From NCBI RefSeq assembly GCF_026341515.1, contig NZ_JAPEOK010000001.1, forward strand, positions 7,750,001 through 7,814,000: a DNA stretch of 64,000 nt, given 5' to 3'. Each line of letters starts with the position of its first letter. The first letter of the stretch is position 1. Positions 49,535 through 59,359 of the stretch are shown one piece after another. The notes beneath the pieces are model-generated. The model was not told the origin of the DNA, did not search any database, and saw only the letters and a program-made list of their open reading frames with translations. The position numbers were made by a program, and so were the translations under genes. Origin of the DNA: Streptomyces sp. NBC_00878. GTDB taxonomy: Bacteria; Actinomycetota; Actinomycetes; Streptomycetales; Streptomycetaceae.

Positions 49535-52500
49535 CGCGTTTGAACGCCGAGTCTCTTGTCTGTGTCGAGACAACCGAGAAACGCGGCTCCGGTTACTTGC
49601 TGGCACCCAACCTCGTACTGACGGCAGGGCATTGTGTCGAGCCGAAGGGCACCCTGGTCGATGTCAAGAGGTTCAAGCGCAACGCGGACGGTCGATACGA
49701 CCTGACGGACCCGCACACCTTCGAGGTCAAGGTGCACGGCGGGAACAGCGGGAACAGCGGGAACGGCGGGAACGGCGCTTCGGGCGAACAGGAAATCGAT
49801 TTCGCGCTGCTGGTCAGTGCCGACGAAGACCCGTTCACGGTAGGTGAGAGCGCTTCGTCCGAAGAAGTGCGGCTCGGCCGTCTCGTCGGCACGGACGCCG
49901 TTCCGGCGCAGGCCCTCGGTTTCCCCAAGGCTCAGATCGGCTCCGGCCGCATGAACGTCGAGGACGCCCGCGGCACCGTGCGTCCGCTGACCGGCTCTCG
50001 CTCGGCGAACGATGCCGGTGTCCTGATCGAGAGGCTGAACTTCCAGGTCGAGAGCGGGGTGCCGACGAGCCGTCCGGGACCGTCGCTGTGGAGTGGCATG
50101 TCCGGCTCGGCCCTGTTCAGCGGCGATCACCTGGTGGGTGTCGTCGTGGAAGACCGCGCATCCATCAACGGTCGACTGCACGTCGTCCCCGTCAGTCGAA
50201 TATTCGGCAGGCAGGGACGGCCGGACGCGAACCAGTGTCTCGACCGGGCACGCGGGCTCGACCCGGCGACACGGGTGCAACTGGACCCGGTGTGGGCGGG
50301 CGGTGATGTGCTGCGACCGGCCTACGAGCCCATGCCGATCCGGTACCAGTGGTCGGAGGCGGACCTCCTGCGAGCCCGCCACGACGTCGTACCTTTCCGA
50401 GGCCGGAAGGAACAGCTCGGGGAGCTGACCGACTGGTGCGAGCGGAACACCGAGCGGCCCGTGCACGTGCGGCTTCTGTTCGGGGACGGTGCCGTGGGCA
50501 AGACCCGCCTCGCACGGGAGTTGTGCCGCCGGATGGGCGACAGAGGCTGGATCGCAGGAATCATCGATCCCGTCGATCTTTTGCGCTTCGGATTCTCCCA
50601 ACTCCTCGACCTGGCGGAAAGTCGGCTGGTGGTCGTCGATGACGCCGACGCGTACGCCGGCCAGCTGAACGCTCTCCTCGACGAGGCCGTAAAGGATCGG
50701 AGCGGTTTTCCGCTGCGCATACTGGCCATTGCCCACAGTGATGGCCAGTGGTGGCAGGCGCTCAGGCGGCGATATGAGGCACTCCTGGAGGAACGCGACC
50801 CCCCACTCCGCCTTACCGCTCCGAAGCTCGAAGGACGCAAAGCCGTCTACGACGCCGCCCTGAAATCCTTCACCTCCTGGTACCAGCACAAGGAATCAAA
50901 ACAGAATTCGGACGCCGGTCGGAAGAACGGCGATTCCCCGTCGGCGCAGGAGCGGCTGGACCGAGAGGGGGACGGACCGGATCTCGAAGAACCTGACTTC
51001 GCCAGCTATCTGCTCGTCCTCATACAGGCTCTGGTGGACGCGCGCGCACGTATCGGCATCGAGGAGAGCAGCGCGGTCGTAGGCGGTCCCCGGCCGATCT
51101 CCCTGCGAGCGGCACTGCTGGACTACGCCATTGACGTGGAGCGGGAAGCGTGGCGGAAAACGGCCGGCCAAGCAGGGCTCTACAGCGATCCGGTGCTTCT
51201 CGAACGGGTCGTCGCCATCTCCAGCCTGGCAGCGGCTGACGGCACCGAAGAAGGCGCCGGTGAGACCGAGGCCGCGCGCCGGCTGCGGCTGGTTCCCGAT
51301 CTCGCCGACGAACCGGAGTGGCGCAGGCGCGCGTTCGCCCGCTGGCAGCACACGCAGCTCAGCGGGGAAGGCTATCTGCGTACGCTCCAGCCGCTGCGAC
51401 TCGCCGATCGCCTGGGAAGCAAGGTGATCGCGGCGTTCCCGGACCTGGCCATGCAACTGCTCGATGTCGAGGGGACCGGCGACGGCACGCCCCAGGAACC
51501 CGCCGCACAGTCACGCCAGGTGCTCAACGTGCTGCAACTGCTGCAGTTCACCATGGCCGACGACGGCATGGCCGCGGACGGGCCCGGCACGGAGAAGGAC
51601 GGGACTCAGCCGGCATCGCAGCCCGACGCGGAGCAGCACAAGGCGCGCGAGGCCCTGGCCGGGGCGCTCCATGAGCATGCGGCCGCCCTGGTCCGGCTGG
51701 TCAAACGCGTCGCGGTCACGGATCAGGACGACTCCGCGCATGCCATCGGCACGTCCCTGGCCGCCGCACTGAATTGCACGCTCCCCAAGGAGTCGGCGCA
51801 GGAGGTCTCCGCCCAGGTACTGCGGGAGTTCGACGTGTCCTGCCCCGATGCCCTGCTGGAGCTGGCGACGGCCGTGGCGGAACGCGCGGTGCAGTACCAC
51901 CGGCGCGCCGCCGCCGGACCGCCCACGCGCGAGAGCCGCAGAGGACTGGCCCAGGCCCTGCAACGGTGGTCGCTGTACCTGGCCAGTTCGGGCCTGCGCA
52001 TCCGGGCGCACAGTGTCGCCGGGCAGGCCGTCGACACCTACCACGCGCTGCAACAGCTCAGTCCGTCCGAGGAACACGAGTTCTACCTGGCCGAGGCACT
52101 CAAAGACCTGGCGGACCGGCTGGTCGACGTCGGGCGGTTCGAGGACGCCGACAACTGCGCCCGCGATGCCATACGGCGCCTGGAGCCGGTGTTCCAGCGC
52201 AACCCCACCCGCGGGCACTCCTTCGGTCTCGTGAAGGCCCTGTGCACCCTGGCCACGGCGGCTCACGGCACCGGGCGCCAGCGCGAGGCGTTGCAGGCGG
52301 CGACCGAGGCATGTGACCTGATCGGGCAGTTGCCGGAGGAACGCGAAGGCGACGCCGAGCACGGGCCGGACGAGATCCAGGGCATGAAGGCGTTCGCGTT
52401 GCGCGGCCTCGCCTGGCAGCTCGGCGCGAGCGGACGCGTCGACCAGGCGGTGGCGAAGGCCACCGAGAGCGTCAAGGCGTACGAAGCACTGCGCGAGAGG

Positions 52501-53304
52501 TGTCCCGGCCTGTGGAAGCGGGACATCGCCGAAGCCCTGTCCGTCCTCGGCGTCCAGCACGCCGCCAGGGAGGAGTGGGACGACTGCGTCGCCCGGCACA
52601 GCGAGGCCGTGAACGACTACTACAACGCGCTGGAGCGGGAGTACCGCGAGGCCGTACGTCCTCAACACGCCCTCGCGCTGGTCCGGTTGGCGGACGCGTA
52701 CCTGGGCAGAGCGCGTTCCCGGTCGTCCGAAGGCCAGCACGAAGGCCAACACGAAGGCCACCACGAAGACCTGCGGGAGGCGCAGGACCACGTGGAGCAG
52801 GCGTTGGACCAGTACGACCGGATGCGCAAAGAGGACAGATGGGCCAACCGCGTCCACGAGGCGTGGACCAGCCGCCTGCAAGCGGAAGTACTGCTGGAAC
52901 TCGGCACCACGGACCGCCGGGCCGAGGCCGCGGCCCGGAAGGCGCTGTCCCTGTACGACGAGATGGACGTACGCGCCTGGAAGCTCAGGTTCGACAGAGC
53001 ACGCGCACAGGCGGTGCTGGCCGAAACGTACGGGGGCCGGGGGCGCCCCCGGGGCAAGGTCCTGCGCGCGCACGAGCAGGCCAAGGACGCGTTCGCCCGG
53101 CTCGACGCCGAGGAGCCGGGGCGGGCCGAGGCCGCGGTGCGGAAGGTCGAGAACGCGATCGAGGACCTCAAGCAAGCGGGTCCGCCCGTCCGGCCCCGTG
53201 CGGAGTCCGCGGCGAACCGGTCGGGCAAGCGGCGCAAGCGCCACCAGCCGAAGCCCCGCCTCCGCAGCCGTCAGCGCACTCATACGCGTCGGAGACACCG
53301 GTGA
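49531..53304 (+). CDS. trypsin-like protease / P-loop NTPase (STAND-like) / TPR fusion protein
   Basis: A 1257-residue multidomain protein. Residues 1-240 are a trypsin-like serine protease with an intact triad: His34 (TAGHC), Asp90 (EIDFALL) and Ser191 (GMSGSALF). Residues about 285-480 are a P-loop NTPase with FGDGAVGKTRLA (Lys324) and VVVDDADAY (Asp370-371). A helical region and TPR-like repeats run from about 640 to 1215 (for example EALKDLADRLVDVGRFEDAD and HALALVRLADAYLGRA). The C-terminus is strongly basic. The architecture is that of NLR/STAND proteins: TPR senses, NTPase switches, protease acts. Short coding repeats (GNSGNSGNGGNG and QHEGQHEGHHE) are present. It is cytoplasmic, as there is no signal peptide. 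Confidence 0.92.
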   Translation: MTRLNAESLVCVETTEKRGSGYLLAPNLVLTAGHCVEPKGTLVDVKRFKRNADGRYDLTDPHTFEVKVHGGNSGNSGNGGNGASGEQEIDFALLVSADEDPFTVGESASSEEVRLGRLVGTDAVPAQALGFPKAQIGSGRMNVEDARGTVRPLTGSRSANDAGVLIERLNFQVESGVPTSRPGPSLWSGMSGSALFSGDHLVGVVVEDRASINGRLHVVPVSRIFGRQGRPDANQCLDRARGLDPATRVQLDPVWAGGDVLRPAYEPMPIRYQWSEADLLRARHDVVPFRGRKEQLGELTDWCERNTERPVHVRLLFGDGAVGKTRLARELCRRMGDRGWIAGIIDPVDLLRFGFSQLLDLAESRLVVVDDADAYAGQLNALLDEAVKDRSGFPLRILAIAHSDGQWWQALRRRYEALLEERDPPLRLTAPKLEGRKAVYDAALKSFTSWYQHKESKQNSDAGRKNGDSPSAQERLDREGDGPDLEEPDFASYLLVLIQALVDARARIGIEESSAVVGGPRPISLRAALLDYAIDVEREAWRKTAGQAGLYSDPVLLERVVAISSLAAADGTEEGAGETEAARRLRLVPDLADEPEWRRRAFARWQHTQLSGEGYLRTLQPLRLADRLGSKVIAAFPDLAMQLLDVEGTGDGTPQEPAAQSRQVLNVLQLLQFTMADDGMAADGPGTEKDGTQPASQPDAEQHKAREALAGALHEHAAALVRLVKRVAVTDQDDSAHAIGTSLAAALNCTLPKESAQEVSAQVLREFDVSCPDALLELATAVAERAVQYHRRAAAGPPTRESRRGLAQALQRWSLYLASSGLRIRAHSVAGQAVDTYHALQQLSPSEEHEFYLAEALKDLADRLVDVGRFEDADNCARDAIRRLEPVFQRNPTRGHSFGLVKALCTLATAAHGTGRQREALQAATEACDLIGQLPEEREGDAEHGPDEIQGMKAFALRGLAWQLGASGRVDQAVAKATESVKAYEALRERCPGLWKRDIAEALSVLGVQHAAREEWDDCVARHSEAVNDYYNALEREYREAVRPQHALALVRLADAYLGRARSRSSEGQHEGQHEGHHEDLREAQDHVEQALDQYDRMRKEDRWANRVHEAWTSRLQAEVLLELGTTDRRAEAAARKALSLYDEMDVRAWKLRFDRARAQAVLAETYGGRGRPRGKVLRAHEQAKDAFARLDAEEPGRAEAAVRKVENAIEDLKQAGPPVRPRAESAANRSGKRRKRHQPKPRLRSRQRTHTRRRHR

Positions 53305-53438
53305 AGCCCCGGGGCCGAGGTGCGGGGGAGCGGCTACGGCCCGCTACTGGATCGAACGGCACTGGATCGGACGCCACTGGATCGGACGGCCTCGCCGTCG
53401 CCGACGCAACGACCGGGAGCTAGCCAAGGAGTACCGCG

Positions 53439-55292
53439 ATGAACAAGCAACGACCCGCCGCACCACGTTCCACAGCCGCGTACCGTACGTCACTGCCCTG
53501 GCGGATCGTCACCGCCGGCGCCGAATACGTGGACCGGCGCATCGGCTGGGACAGACTGCCCGTCCTGCCGGGCCTGTTGACGCTCCTCGGACTGCGCGTC
53601 AAGCTCCGGCAGAAGAACCTCCACGACACCGGCCACCTGCCCTCGGTCGATCCGCCCGATCCCGCGCCCCCCTCCGGGACCCACAAGGTCAACCGGACCG
53701 TCGACGGCAGCCACAACGATCTCGACGAGCCGCGGATGGGCATGGCGGGCACCCGCTTCGGCCGGAACATCCCGCTGGACCGGATCGCACCGGCCACCCC
53801 CGAGGACGTACTGTCCACGCCGAGCCCGCGCGAGGTCAGCCGCGCCCTGCTCACCCGCGACGAGCTCACCCCCGCCGAATCGGTCAACTCCCTGGTCGCC
53901 GCCTGGCTTCAGTTCATGGTCCGTGACTGGTTCAGTCACGGGACCAGCCCCACGGAACAGCCCTGGGAAGTACCTCTCATGGACGACGACCCGTGGCCGG
54001 AACACCCCATGCGGATCATGCGGACACCGGACGACCCGACCCGCGACCCGCAGGCACCCGCGGGGACGCCCGACACCCGCGTCAACGTGTCCTCCCACTG
54101 GTGGGACGCCTCGCAGATCTACGGGACGAACGAGACCGAGCAGCGCCTGATGCGCGCCGGCGAGCTGGGCAAGCTGCACCTGTGGGACGACGAGCAGTCC
54201 CCGGTCCCCTCGGACCCCTCCCGGGACCCCTCGCACATCCCCGGCTTCTGGCTGGGCCTCGCCATGATGCACGACCTGTTCGCCCGTGAGCACAACGCGA
54301 TCTGCGATCACCTGCACGGCGCGTACCCGTCCTGGAACGACGAGGAACTCTTCCAGCGCGCCCGGCTCGTCAACGCCGCGCTCCTCGCCAAGATCCACAC
54401 CGTGGAGTGGACACCGGCCGTGATCAGCCACCCCACCACCGTCACGGCACTGCGCGCCAACTGGTGGGGCCTCGCGGGCGAGCGCGTCCACCACCTCTTC
54501 GGCCGGATCAGCGACAGCGAGGTCGTCAGCGGCATCCCCGGCGGGGAAACGGACCACTACGGCGTCCCGTACTCCCTCACCGAGGAATTCGTGGCCGTCT
54601 ACCGCATGCACCCGCTCATCCGTGACGAGTGGCATCTGCGCGCCGCCGCCGACGACGCCAGCCTGCGCCACTGCACCCTCCGCGACATCTCGGGCCCCGG
54701 GGCACTGAAGGCCCTGGAGACCACCGAGATGGCCGATCTGCTCTACAGCTTCGGCACGCTCCACCCCGGACTGGTCACCCTGCACAACTTCCCCAGGTTC
54801 CTCCAGGAGTTCGAGCGCCCGGACGGACATCTGCAGGACCTCGCCGCCACCGACATCCTGCGCTCCCGGGAGCTGGGCGTCCCCCGCTACAACGAGTTCC
54901 GGCGGCTGCTGCGGCTGAAGCCCGCGGCGGACTTCGCGGAGCTGACGGAGAACCGGGCGTGGGCCGAGCAGATCCAGCGGCTCTACGACGGCGACATCGA
55001 GAAGGTCGACCTCATGGTCGGGCTGTACGCGGAGAAGCTGCCGACCGGATTCGCCTTCAGCGACACGGCGTTCCGCATCTTCATCCTGATGGCTTCACGC
55101 CGGCTGAACAGCGACCGCTTCTTCACCGAGTACTACACCCCCGAGGTGTACTCCAAGGCCGGTATGGCCTGGATCGACGACAACTCCATGATCACGGTGC
55201 TGCTGCGCCACCACCCGGAGCTGCGTACGGCTCTCGCGGGGCTGACGAACGCCTTCGTGCCGTGGCACAACGCCGGAAGGACGGTGGACTGA
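53439..55292 (+). CDS. heme peroxidase / alpha-dioxygenase-like protein
   Basis: A 617-residue member of the animal-type peroxidase-cyclooxygenase superfamily, closest in feel to fatty-acid alpha-dioxygenases. A distal-side motif is HDLFAREHNAICD (His278, His285), the proximal heme ligand is probably His449 in VTLHNFPRF, and SSHWWDASQIYG is a family block. Such enzymes oxygenate fatty acids using a tyrosyl radical. The ATG follows AAGGAG. It lies 134 nt after the trypsin-NTPase-TPR gene (the gap has a repeated CACTGGATCGGACG word) and 1 nt before the next gene, so it belongs to the same group. A lipid-oxidising enzyme here could be an effector that damages membranes or makes a lipid signal. 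Confidence 0.9.
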   Translation: MNKQRPAAPRSTAAYRTSLPWRIVTAGAEYVDRRIGWDRLPVLPGLLTLLGLRVKLRQKNLHDTGHLPSVDPPDPAPPSGTHKVNRTVDGSHNDLDEPRMGMAGTRFGRNIPLDRIAPATPEDVLSTPSPREVSRALLTRDELTPAESVNSLVAAWLQFMVRDWFSHGTSPTEQPWEVPLMDDDPWPEHPMRIMRTPDDPTRDPQAPAGTPDTRVNVSSHWWDASQIYGTNETEQRLMRAGELGKLHLWDDEQSPVPSDPSRDPSHIPGFWLGLAMMHDLFAREHNAICDHLHGAYPSWNDEELFQRARLVNAALLAKIHTVEWTPAVISHPTTVTALRANWWGLAGERVHHLFGRISDSEVVSGIPGGETDHYGVPYSLTEEFVAVYRMHPLIRDEWHLRAAADDASLRHCTLRDISGPGALKALETTEMADLLYSFGTLHPGLVTLHNFPRFLQEFERPDGHLQDLAATDILRSRELGVPRYNEFRRLLRLKPAADFAELTENRAWAEQIQRLYDGDIEKVDLMVGLYAEKLPTGFAFSDTAFRIFILMASRRLNSDRFFTEYYTPEVYSKAGMAWIDDNSMITVLLRHHPELRTALAGLTNAFVPWHNAGRTVD

Positions 55293-55293
55293 C

Positions 55294-57345
55294 ATGGCAG
55301 CGATTGACAGGTCCCGCGAGGAACGGGAGCACCAGGTCGCGGCGGCTGCCGCGCGGTACGACGAGACCGGTGACGAACGGCGGGCGGTCGAGCGTCAGCA
55401 GGACGCCGGGGTCGCCTTCCCCGATTCGCAGGAGGCGCTCGCGGCGCGCGCGGCCCGCCTGCTCGACCGGCACGCGGTGCCCGCCGCCATGGTGGTGGAG
55501 GCCGTCCGGGCGGAACCACTGGCCGAGTCCGCAGCGTACGAACGCATCCTCGGGGTGTCCAAGGATCTGCAGGCATGGAGCTTCCTGCCGCGCGGCGCCC
55601 GGGCGGCCCGCACCGTCGCCCGGATCTCGGCGCGGGAGAACGGCCGTGAGCTGCCTGTCGGAACCGGCTTCCTGGTGTCGCCGAGCCTGCTGCTGACCAA
55701 CCATCACGTGCTCCCCGACGCGGAGGCCGCCCGGCAGAGCTTCGTGGAGTTCGAGGCCCAGGTCAGTGTCGACAACACACCTCAGCCACTGACGCGGCTG
55801 GAACTCGACCCCGACGGCTTCTTCGTGGCGGACGCGAGGCTCGACTTCGCCCTGGTGCAGGTCGCCCCGGGCCCGGACCAGCGGCCCCCGGGCGAGACGT
55901 TCGGCTGGAACCGGCTCAGCGTCCAGACCGGAAAGCTGGTGATCGGTGAGCCGGTCAACGTCATCGGCCATCCGATGGGGCGCCTGAAGGAGATCGCCGT
56001 ACGCGACAACCTGCTCCAGGTGCGCCTCGACGACTTCATCCACTACAAGACGGACACCGAGCCCGGCAACTCGGGCTCTCCCGTCTTCAACGACCAGTGG
56101 GAGGTCGTCGCTCTCCATCACAGCGGTGTGCCCAGGACCGACGAACAGGGCCGCGTCCTGCGCAGTGAGGGAGAGGTCTGGCAGCCCAATGACGGCGATG
56201 ACGCCATCGACTGGGTGTCCAACGAGGGCGTACGCATCAGCTCCCTCCTGAAGCACCTCGCGGCCCTGCCCCTCACCTCCCGGCAGCAGGCGCTGCTGGC
56301 CGAGATGGGCCCGGAGTCGGGGCTGGGTGTCGCGGAGACCGCCGTCGGTCCGATGGCGGCTCCCGCTCCCGCTCCGACGCCCACTCCCACCGCCGCAGCG
56401 CCACGCCCGTCTGTCGAGAGGGTCCCTGTGCTCAGGGGCCTGCGTGCCCGGGACGGCGCGTTCGGCGGCAGACGGCACCTGGTCTTCCTGCACGGCCGCT
56501 CCCAAGAAGAAACGAACCCGGAGGATTCGCGCCGGGAATGGACGGCCGGACTCAACCAGGGGCTCGTCCGCGCCGGGCTCGCTCCGGTCGACCCGGCGGA
56601 CGTCTGGTACCCCTACTACGGCGACAGGCTGGTGCAGGCCCTGGCCGCACACGAGGCCGTCCCCCACTTCACCGAGGCGCCGACCGCCAGGGCCGCGGAG
56701 GCGGTCGCACCCGCCACCCCCACCGCCCGCGCGGTGTACGAGGAGATCATCGGCGAGGCGGCCACGAAGTGGGACATGCCGCAGGAGGGCCCGATGGCCA
56801 CCGAACGGTTCGGCCTGGACGGCGTGGTCGGGGCCCTGCAGAAGCGGCTGAGCTGGCTGGCCGCCAGGAGCGACCTCGATGCCTGGGCCATCGCCCTGGT
56901 CTTCCGTGACGTGGCCGCGTACCTCGACGACCGCCGGATCCGGGACGAGGTCCTGGACTGCGTACTCGAGACGATGCCGGACTCTGGGGACGTGGTGCTC
57001 GTCAGTCACAGCCTCGGCACGGTCGTCGCCCTGGATCTCGTCACGCGGCTGTCTCCCGGAGTGAACCTCGTCCATCTGACCACGGCGGGCAGTCCCCTCG
57101 GCATGGACAGCGTGTACGGCAGGCTGCTCGTCGGCGGGCCCAAGCGCCCGGACATCGTGGCGGACTGGCTCAACGTCTGGTGCCCGACCGACGCGGTGGC
57201 CATCGGCTGCCCGCTGCGCGACGACTGGGCGGACGGACTGTCCGACCTCGCTGTCGTCAACGCCCGCGACCGGGCGCACAAAATCGTCGAGTACCTCGCC
57301 CACGCCGAGGTCGCCCGGTCGATCGGCAGCCACCTCGTCGGCTGA
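55294..57345 (+). CDS. trypsin-like serine protease fused to alpha/beta hydrolase
   Basis: A 683-residue fusion starting 1 nt after the peroxidase stop. Residues about 100-330 are a trypsin-like protease with His138 (TNHHVL), Asp184 (RLDFALV) and Ser260 (GNSGSPVF). A Pro/Ala/Thr linker (about 348-375) follows. Residues about 390-683 form an alpha/beta hydrolase: LVFLHGRSQEE near its start and the nucleophile Ser573 in VSHSLGTVVALDLV, with a later Asp/His pair in CPTDAVAIG and NARDRAHKIVEYL. The first 95 residues are helical and may be an interaction domain. No signal peptide, so it acts in the cytoplasm. Protease control of a lipase/esterase is the simplest reading; the real substrates are unknown. 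Confidence 0.9.
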   Translation: MAAIDRSREEREHQVAAAAARYDETGDERRAVERQQDAGVAFPDSQEALAARAARLLDRHAVPAAMVVEAVRAEPLAESAAYERILGVSKDLQAWSFLPRGARAARTVARISARENGRELPVGTGFLVSPSLLLTNHHVLPDAEAARQSFVEFEAQVSVDNTPQPLTRLELDPDGFFVADARLDFALVQVAPGPDQRPPGETFGWNRLSVQTGKLVIGEPVNVIGHPMGRLKEIAVRDNLLQVRLDDFIHYKTDTEPGNSGSPVFNDQWEVVALHHSGVPRTDEQGRVLRSEGEVWQPNDGDDAIDWVSNEGVRISSLLKHLAALPLTSRQQALLAEMGPESGLGVAETAVGPMAAPAPAPTPTPTAAAPRPSVERVPVLRGLRARDGAFGGRRHLVFLHGRSQEETNPEDSRREWTAGLNQGLVRAGLAPVDPADVWYPYYGDRLVQALAAHEAVPHFTEAPTARAAEAVAPATPTARAVYEEIIGEAATKWDMPQEGPMATERFGLDGVVGALQKRLSWLAARSDLDAWAIALVFRDVAAYLDDRRIRDEVLDCVLETMPDSGDVVLVSHSLGTVVALDLVTRLSPGVNLVHLTTAGSPLGMDSVYGRLLVGGPKRPDIVADWLNVWCPTDAVAIGCPLRDDWADGLSDLAVVNARDRAHKIVEYLAHAEVARSIGSHLVG

Positions 57346-57365
57346 ACCCGAACCGCCCGGTCCTG

Positions 57366-57396
57366 ATGGAGGCTCAGGCCTGTCCCGAGCCTCCAT
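57366..57396. terminator. terminator closing the protease-peroxidase block
   Basis: ATGGAGGCTC (57366-57375) pairs perfectly with GAGCCTCCAT (57387-57396) around an 11-nt loop, 20 nt after the protease/hydrolase stop. Confidence 0.8.
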
Positions 57397-57537
57397 GTGG
57401 AGTCGCGAGCAGCGACGGCGTGCCGCCCAACTCGCCTGCACGGCGGAAGGGTTCCGCAATTCAAATTAGGAATATTCAACGAATGGAGTCCGTTTCTCCC
57501 TGTCGCACTGTTCTCGGCTCCGCATTAGGATGGCGGT

Positions 57538-57969
57538 ATGAAGACAACCGAGTTCTATGAAGTAAGGGAGGGCGATGCGCTCTCCGTAATCGCGAAAAGG
57601 TTCCATGTGACGCTGGCTCAGATCCTGGAGTGGAACCCTCAGATCACCAATCCGAATCTCATACACCCGGGACAGCGGGTCCGTGTGGCCCCACCGGGCG
57701 GAGAGCCTGACGGCGAGTACGAGCCCTACCCGGGAAAGGACTTCTTCCAGTCTTCCGTGAGTAGCCCGGTAATCGAGGCCATGGGCTATCGCCTCATCGA
57801 GGAGGGTTGCTCGGCATACTCCGGCGGACCCGACTACCAATGGAGCGAGGCGGACCAGAAGTCCTACGCCAAGTGGCAGCGCAAGCTCGGCTTCTCAGGT
57901 GCGGACGCGGACGGAACTCCCGGTAAGCAGTCGTGGGACAGGCTCCATGTGCCCGCCATCTACGAGTGA
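57538..57969 (+). CDS. LysM and peptidoglycan-binding domain protein
   Basis: A 143-residue protein. Residues 6-53 are a LysM domain (YEVREGDALSVIAKRF, QILEWNPQITNPNLIHPGQR), which binds N-acetylglucosamine polymers. The C-terminal half (PVIEAMGYRLIEEGCSAYSG, then YAKWQRKLGFSGADADGTPG) is the peptidoglycan-binding module usually found at the end of actinobacterial and phage-like muralytic enzymes. There is no catalytic domain and no signal peptide. It has AGGATGG upstream and a membrane-protein gene 33 nt downstream, which may be its partner. Confidence 0.9.
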   Translation: MKTTEFYEVREGDALSVIAKRFHVTLAQILEWNPQITNPNLIHPGQRVRVAPPGGEPDGEYEPYPGKDFFQSSVSSPVIEAMGYRLIEEGCSAYSGGPDYQWSEADQKSYAKWQRKLGFSGADADGTPGKQSWDRLHVPAIYE

Positions 57970-58002
57970 ACAACTCGTCCCGGGCACCAACGGAGACTGG
58001 CA

Positions 58003-59235
58003 ATGGACCATTCTGTGGCGGGCCCGGAGGGCCATTCGGATCGCACGCGCCGACGGGTCGCGACCGGGTTGCATTTCCGACCCCCGCGATCGGCATGGCG
58101 TGCACGGGCCAAGACCCGTATCGCCTATCTCGAGGCGCAGCTGAATCATGAGAATGCCGAGCCGTGTTCCGACGATCGTAAGGCCTTTATCGACGGAGCA
58201 AAAAGCCATCTGGGAAAGGCCCGCTTCGCGGCCGACGAAACATTCGGATGGCGGCGGCCATGGTCGGGTTCAACCGCCCGCGAAGGCGTTTGGTCGAATG
58301 TGCGCAGCGCCGAGGTGCTCCTGCTCCAACTGGCTTCCAAAGCGGAAGCCGTCGGCCGCGCAAGCGAGGTCATGGCGCTGGCCAAGCTCCATCTGGACAA
58401 GGACGACCCACTGCGCGTCAGACTCGCCCAGCGGATCCGATTCATCGTTTCCGGCAAGCTGACGGCGAGCGACAGGGATCTCCTGGCCCGGGCGCTCGAC
58501 GGCGCGAACAACGCTCTGGACAGCGAACTCGCCCGAGTCCACAGCCTGCGCAACATGCTCTGGACCGCCACGTTCGTCGTTCTTCTCGGCGTTATGGGCA
58601 TCGCCCTCTACGGCTGGTTCTCCCCCAGCTCGCTGAGCTTGTGCTTCACACCCAAGGTCAGCCCGGGCGGCGTGAACCAGATGGACGTCGTGTGCCCCAG
58701 CATGGAGTATTCCGACGTGTCGACAAGCACGGCTCCCAGCAGCAAGGCTCTGCCGAGGGACATCCTCACCGTCGAGATCGCTGGGCTGGCCGGCGCGGCG
58801 CTCACGGTCATCGCCTCGCTGCGTCGGATACGGGGTACCAGTGCCCCCTATATGTTGCCCCTGGCGTCGGCGGTCCTGAAGTTCCCCACCGGCGCGCTGT
58901 CGGCCTTCCTCGGAGTGCTGCTGATCAGGGGCGCCTTCGTCCCCGGACTGAGCGACCTGGACAGCAGGGCGCAGGTTCTCGCCTGGGCCGCGGTCTTCGG
59001 CGCCGCGCAGCACCTGGTGACCCGCCTGGTCGACGATCGTGCCCAGATGACCTTGTCGGAGGTAAGCATGCCCACCGACGCGGCGGTCGACCCGGAGAAC
59101 GCCGCCGTCAAGGAGGACCGCGAGGTGGAGGAGGCCGACACTCCCGCGTCGCGGACCGCCGTCTGGGCCGACGGTGGGCAGGCCCCAGGCCCGGACGGCG
59201 AACGTGCCCGGGAAGCACCGGCGGACCAACCTTGA
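58003..59235 (+). CDS. multispanning membrane protein of unknown function
   Basis: A 410-residue protein. Residues 1-180 are soluble and helical. Three or four spans follow (MLWTATFVVLLGVMGIALYG at about 187-206, then about 256-275, 290-312 and 325-345), with a short extracellular loop containing two cysteines (LCFTPKVS and VVCPSMEYS). An acidic Pro/Ala-rich tail ends the chain. The ATG has GGAG eight bases upstream. It lies 33 nt after the LysM gene. The layout of a helical cytoplasmic domain on a small membrane bundle is seen among membrane effectors of conflict systems, but no family is recognised. Confidence 0.83.
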   Translation: MDHSVAGPEGHSDRTRRRVATGLHFRPPRSAWRARAKTRIAYLEAQLNHENAEPCSDDRKAFIDGAKSHLGKARFAADETFGWRRPWSGSTAREGVWSNVRSAEVLLLQLASKAEAVGRASEVMALAKLHLDKDDPLRVRLAQRIRFIVSGKLTASDRDLLARALDGANNALDSELARVHSLRNMLWTATFVVLLGVMGIALYGWFSPSSLSLCFTPKVSPGGVNQMDVVCPSMEYSDVSTSTAPSSKALPRDILTVEIAGLAGAALTVIASLRRIRGTSAPYMLPLASAVLKFPTGALSAFLGVLLIRGAFVPGLSDLDSRAQVLAWAAVFGAAQHLVTRLVDDRAQMTLSEVSMPTDAAVDPENAAVKEDREVEEADTPASRTAVWADGGQAPGPDGERAREAPADQP

Positions 59236-59359
59236 CGGCATGCCTCGCAGTAGCCTGCGGCAGGATCAGCCGACAGGCGCACTGGCGGCGCGGCCCGCGG
59301 TGTGGTCGAGCGGGCGCGGACAGAGACGGGTCGCGTGAAGGCCGTACGGGCGGGCCGGG

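Noticed and set aside
57538..59235. Prophage lysis cassette (endolysin and holin)
   Set aside because: The LysM protein has no catalytic domain, the membrane protein is too large and complex for a holin, and no phage structural genes are present.
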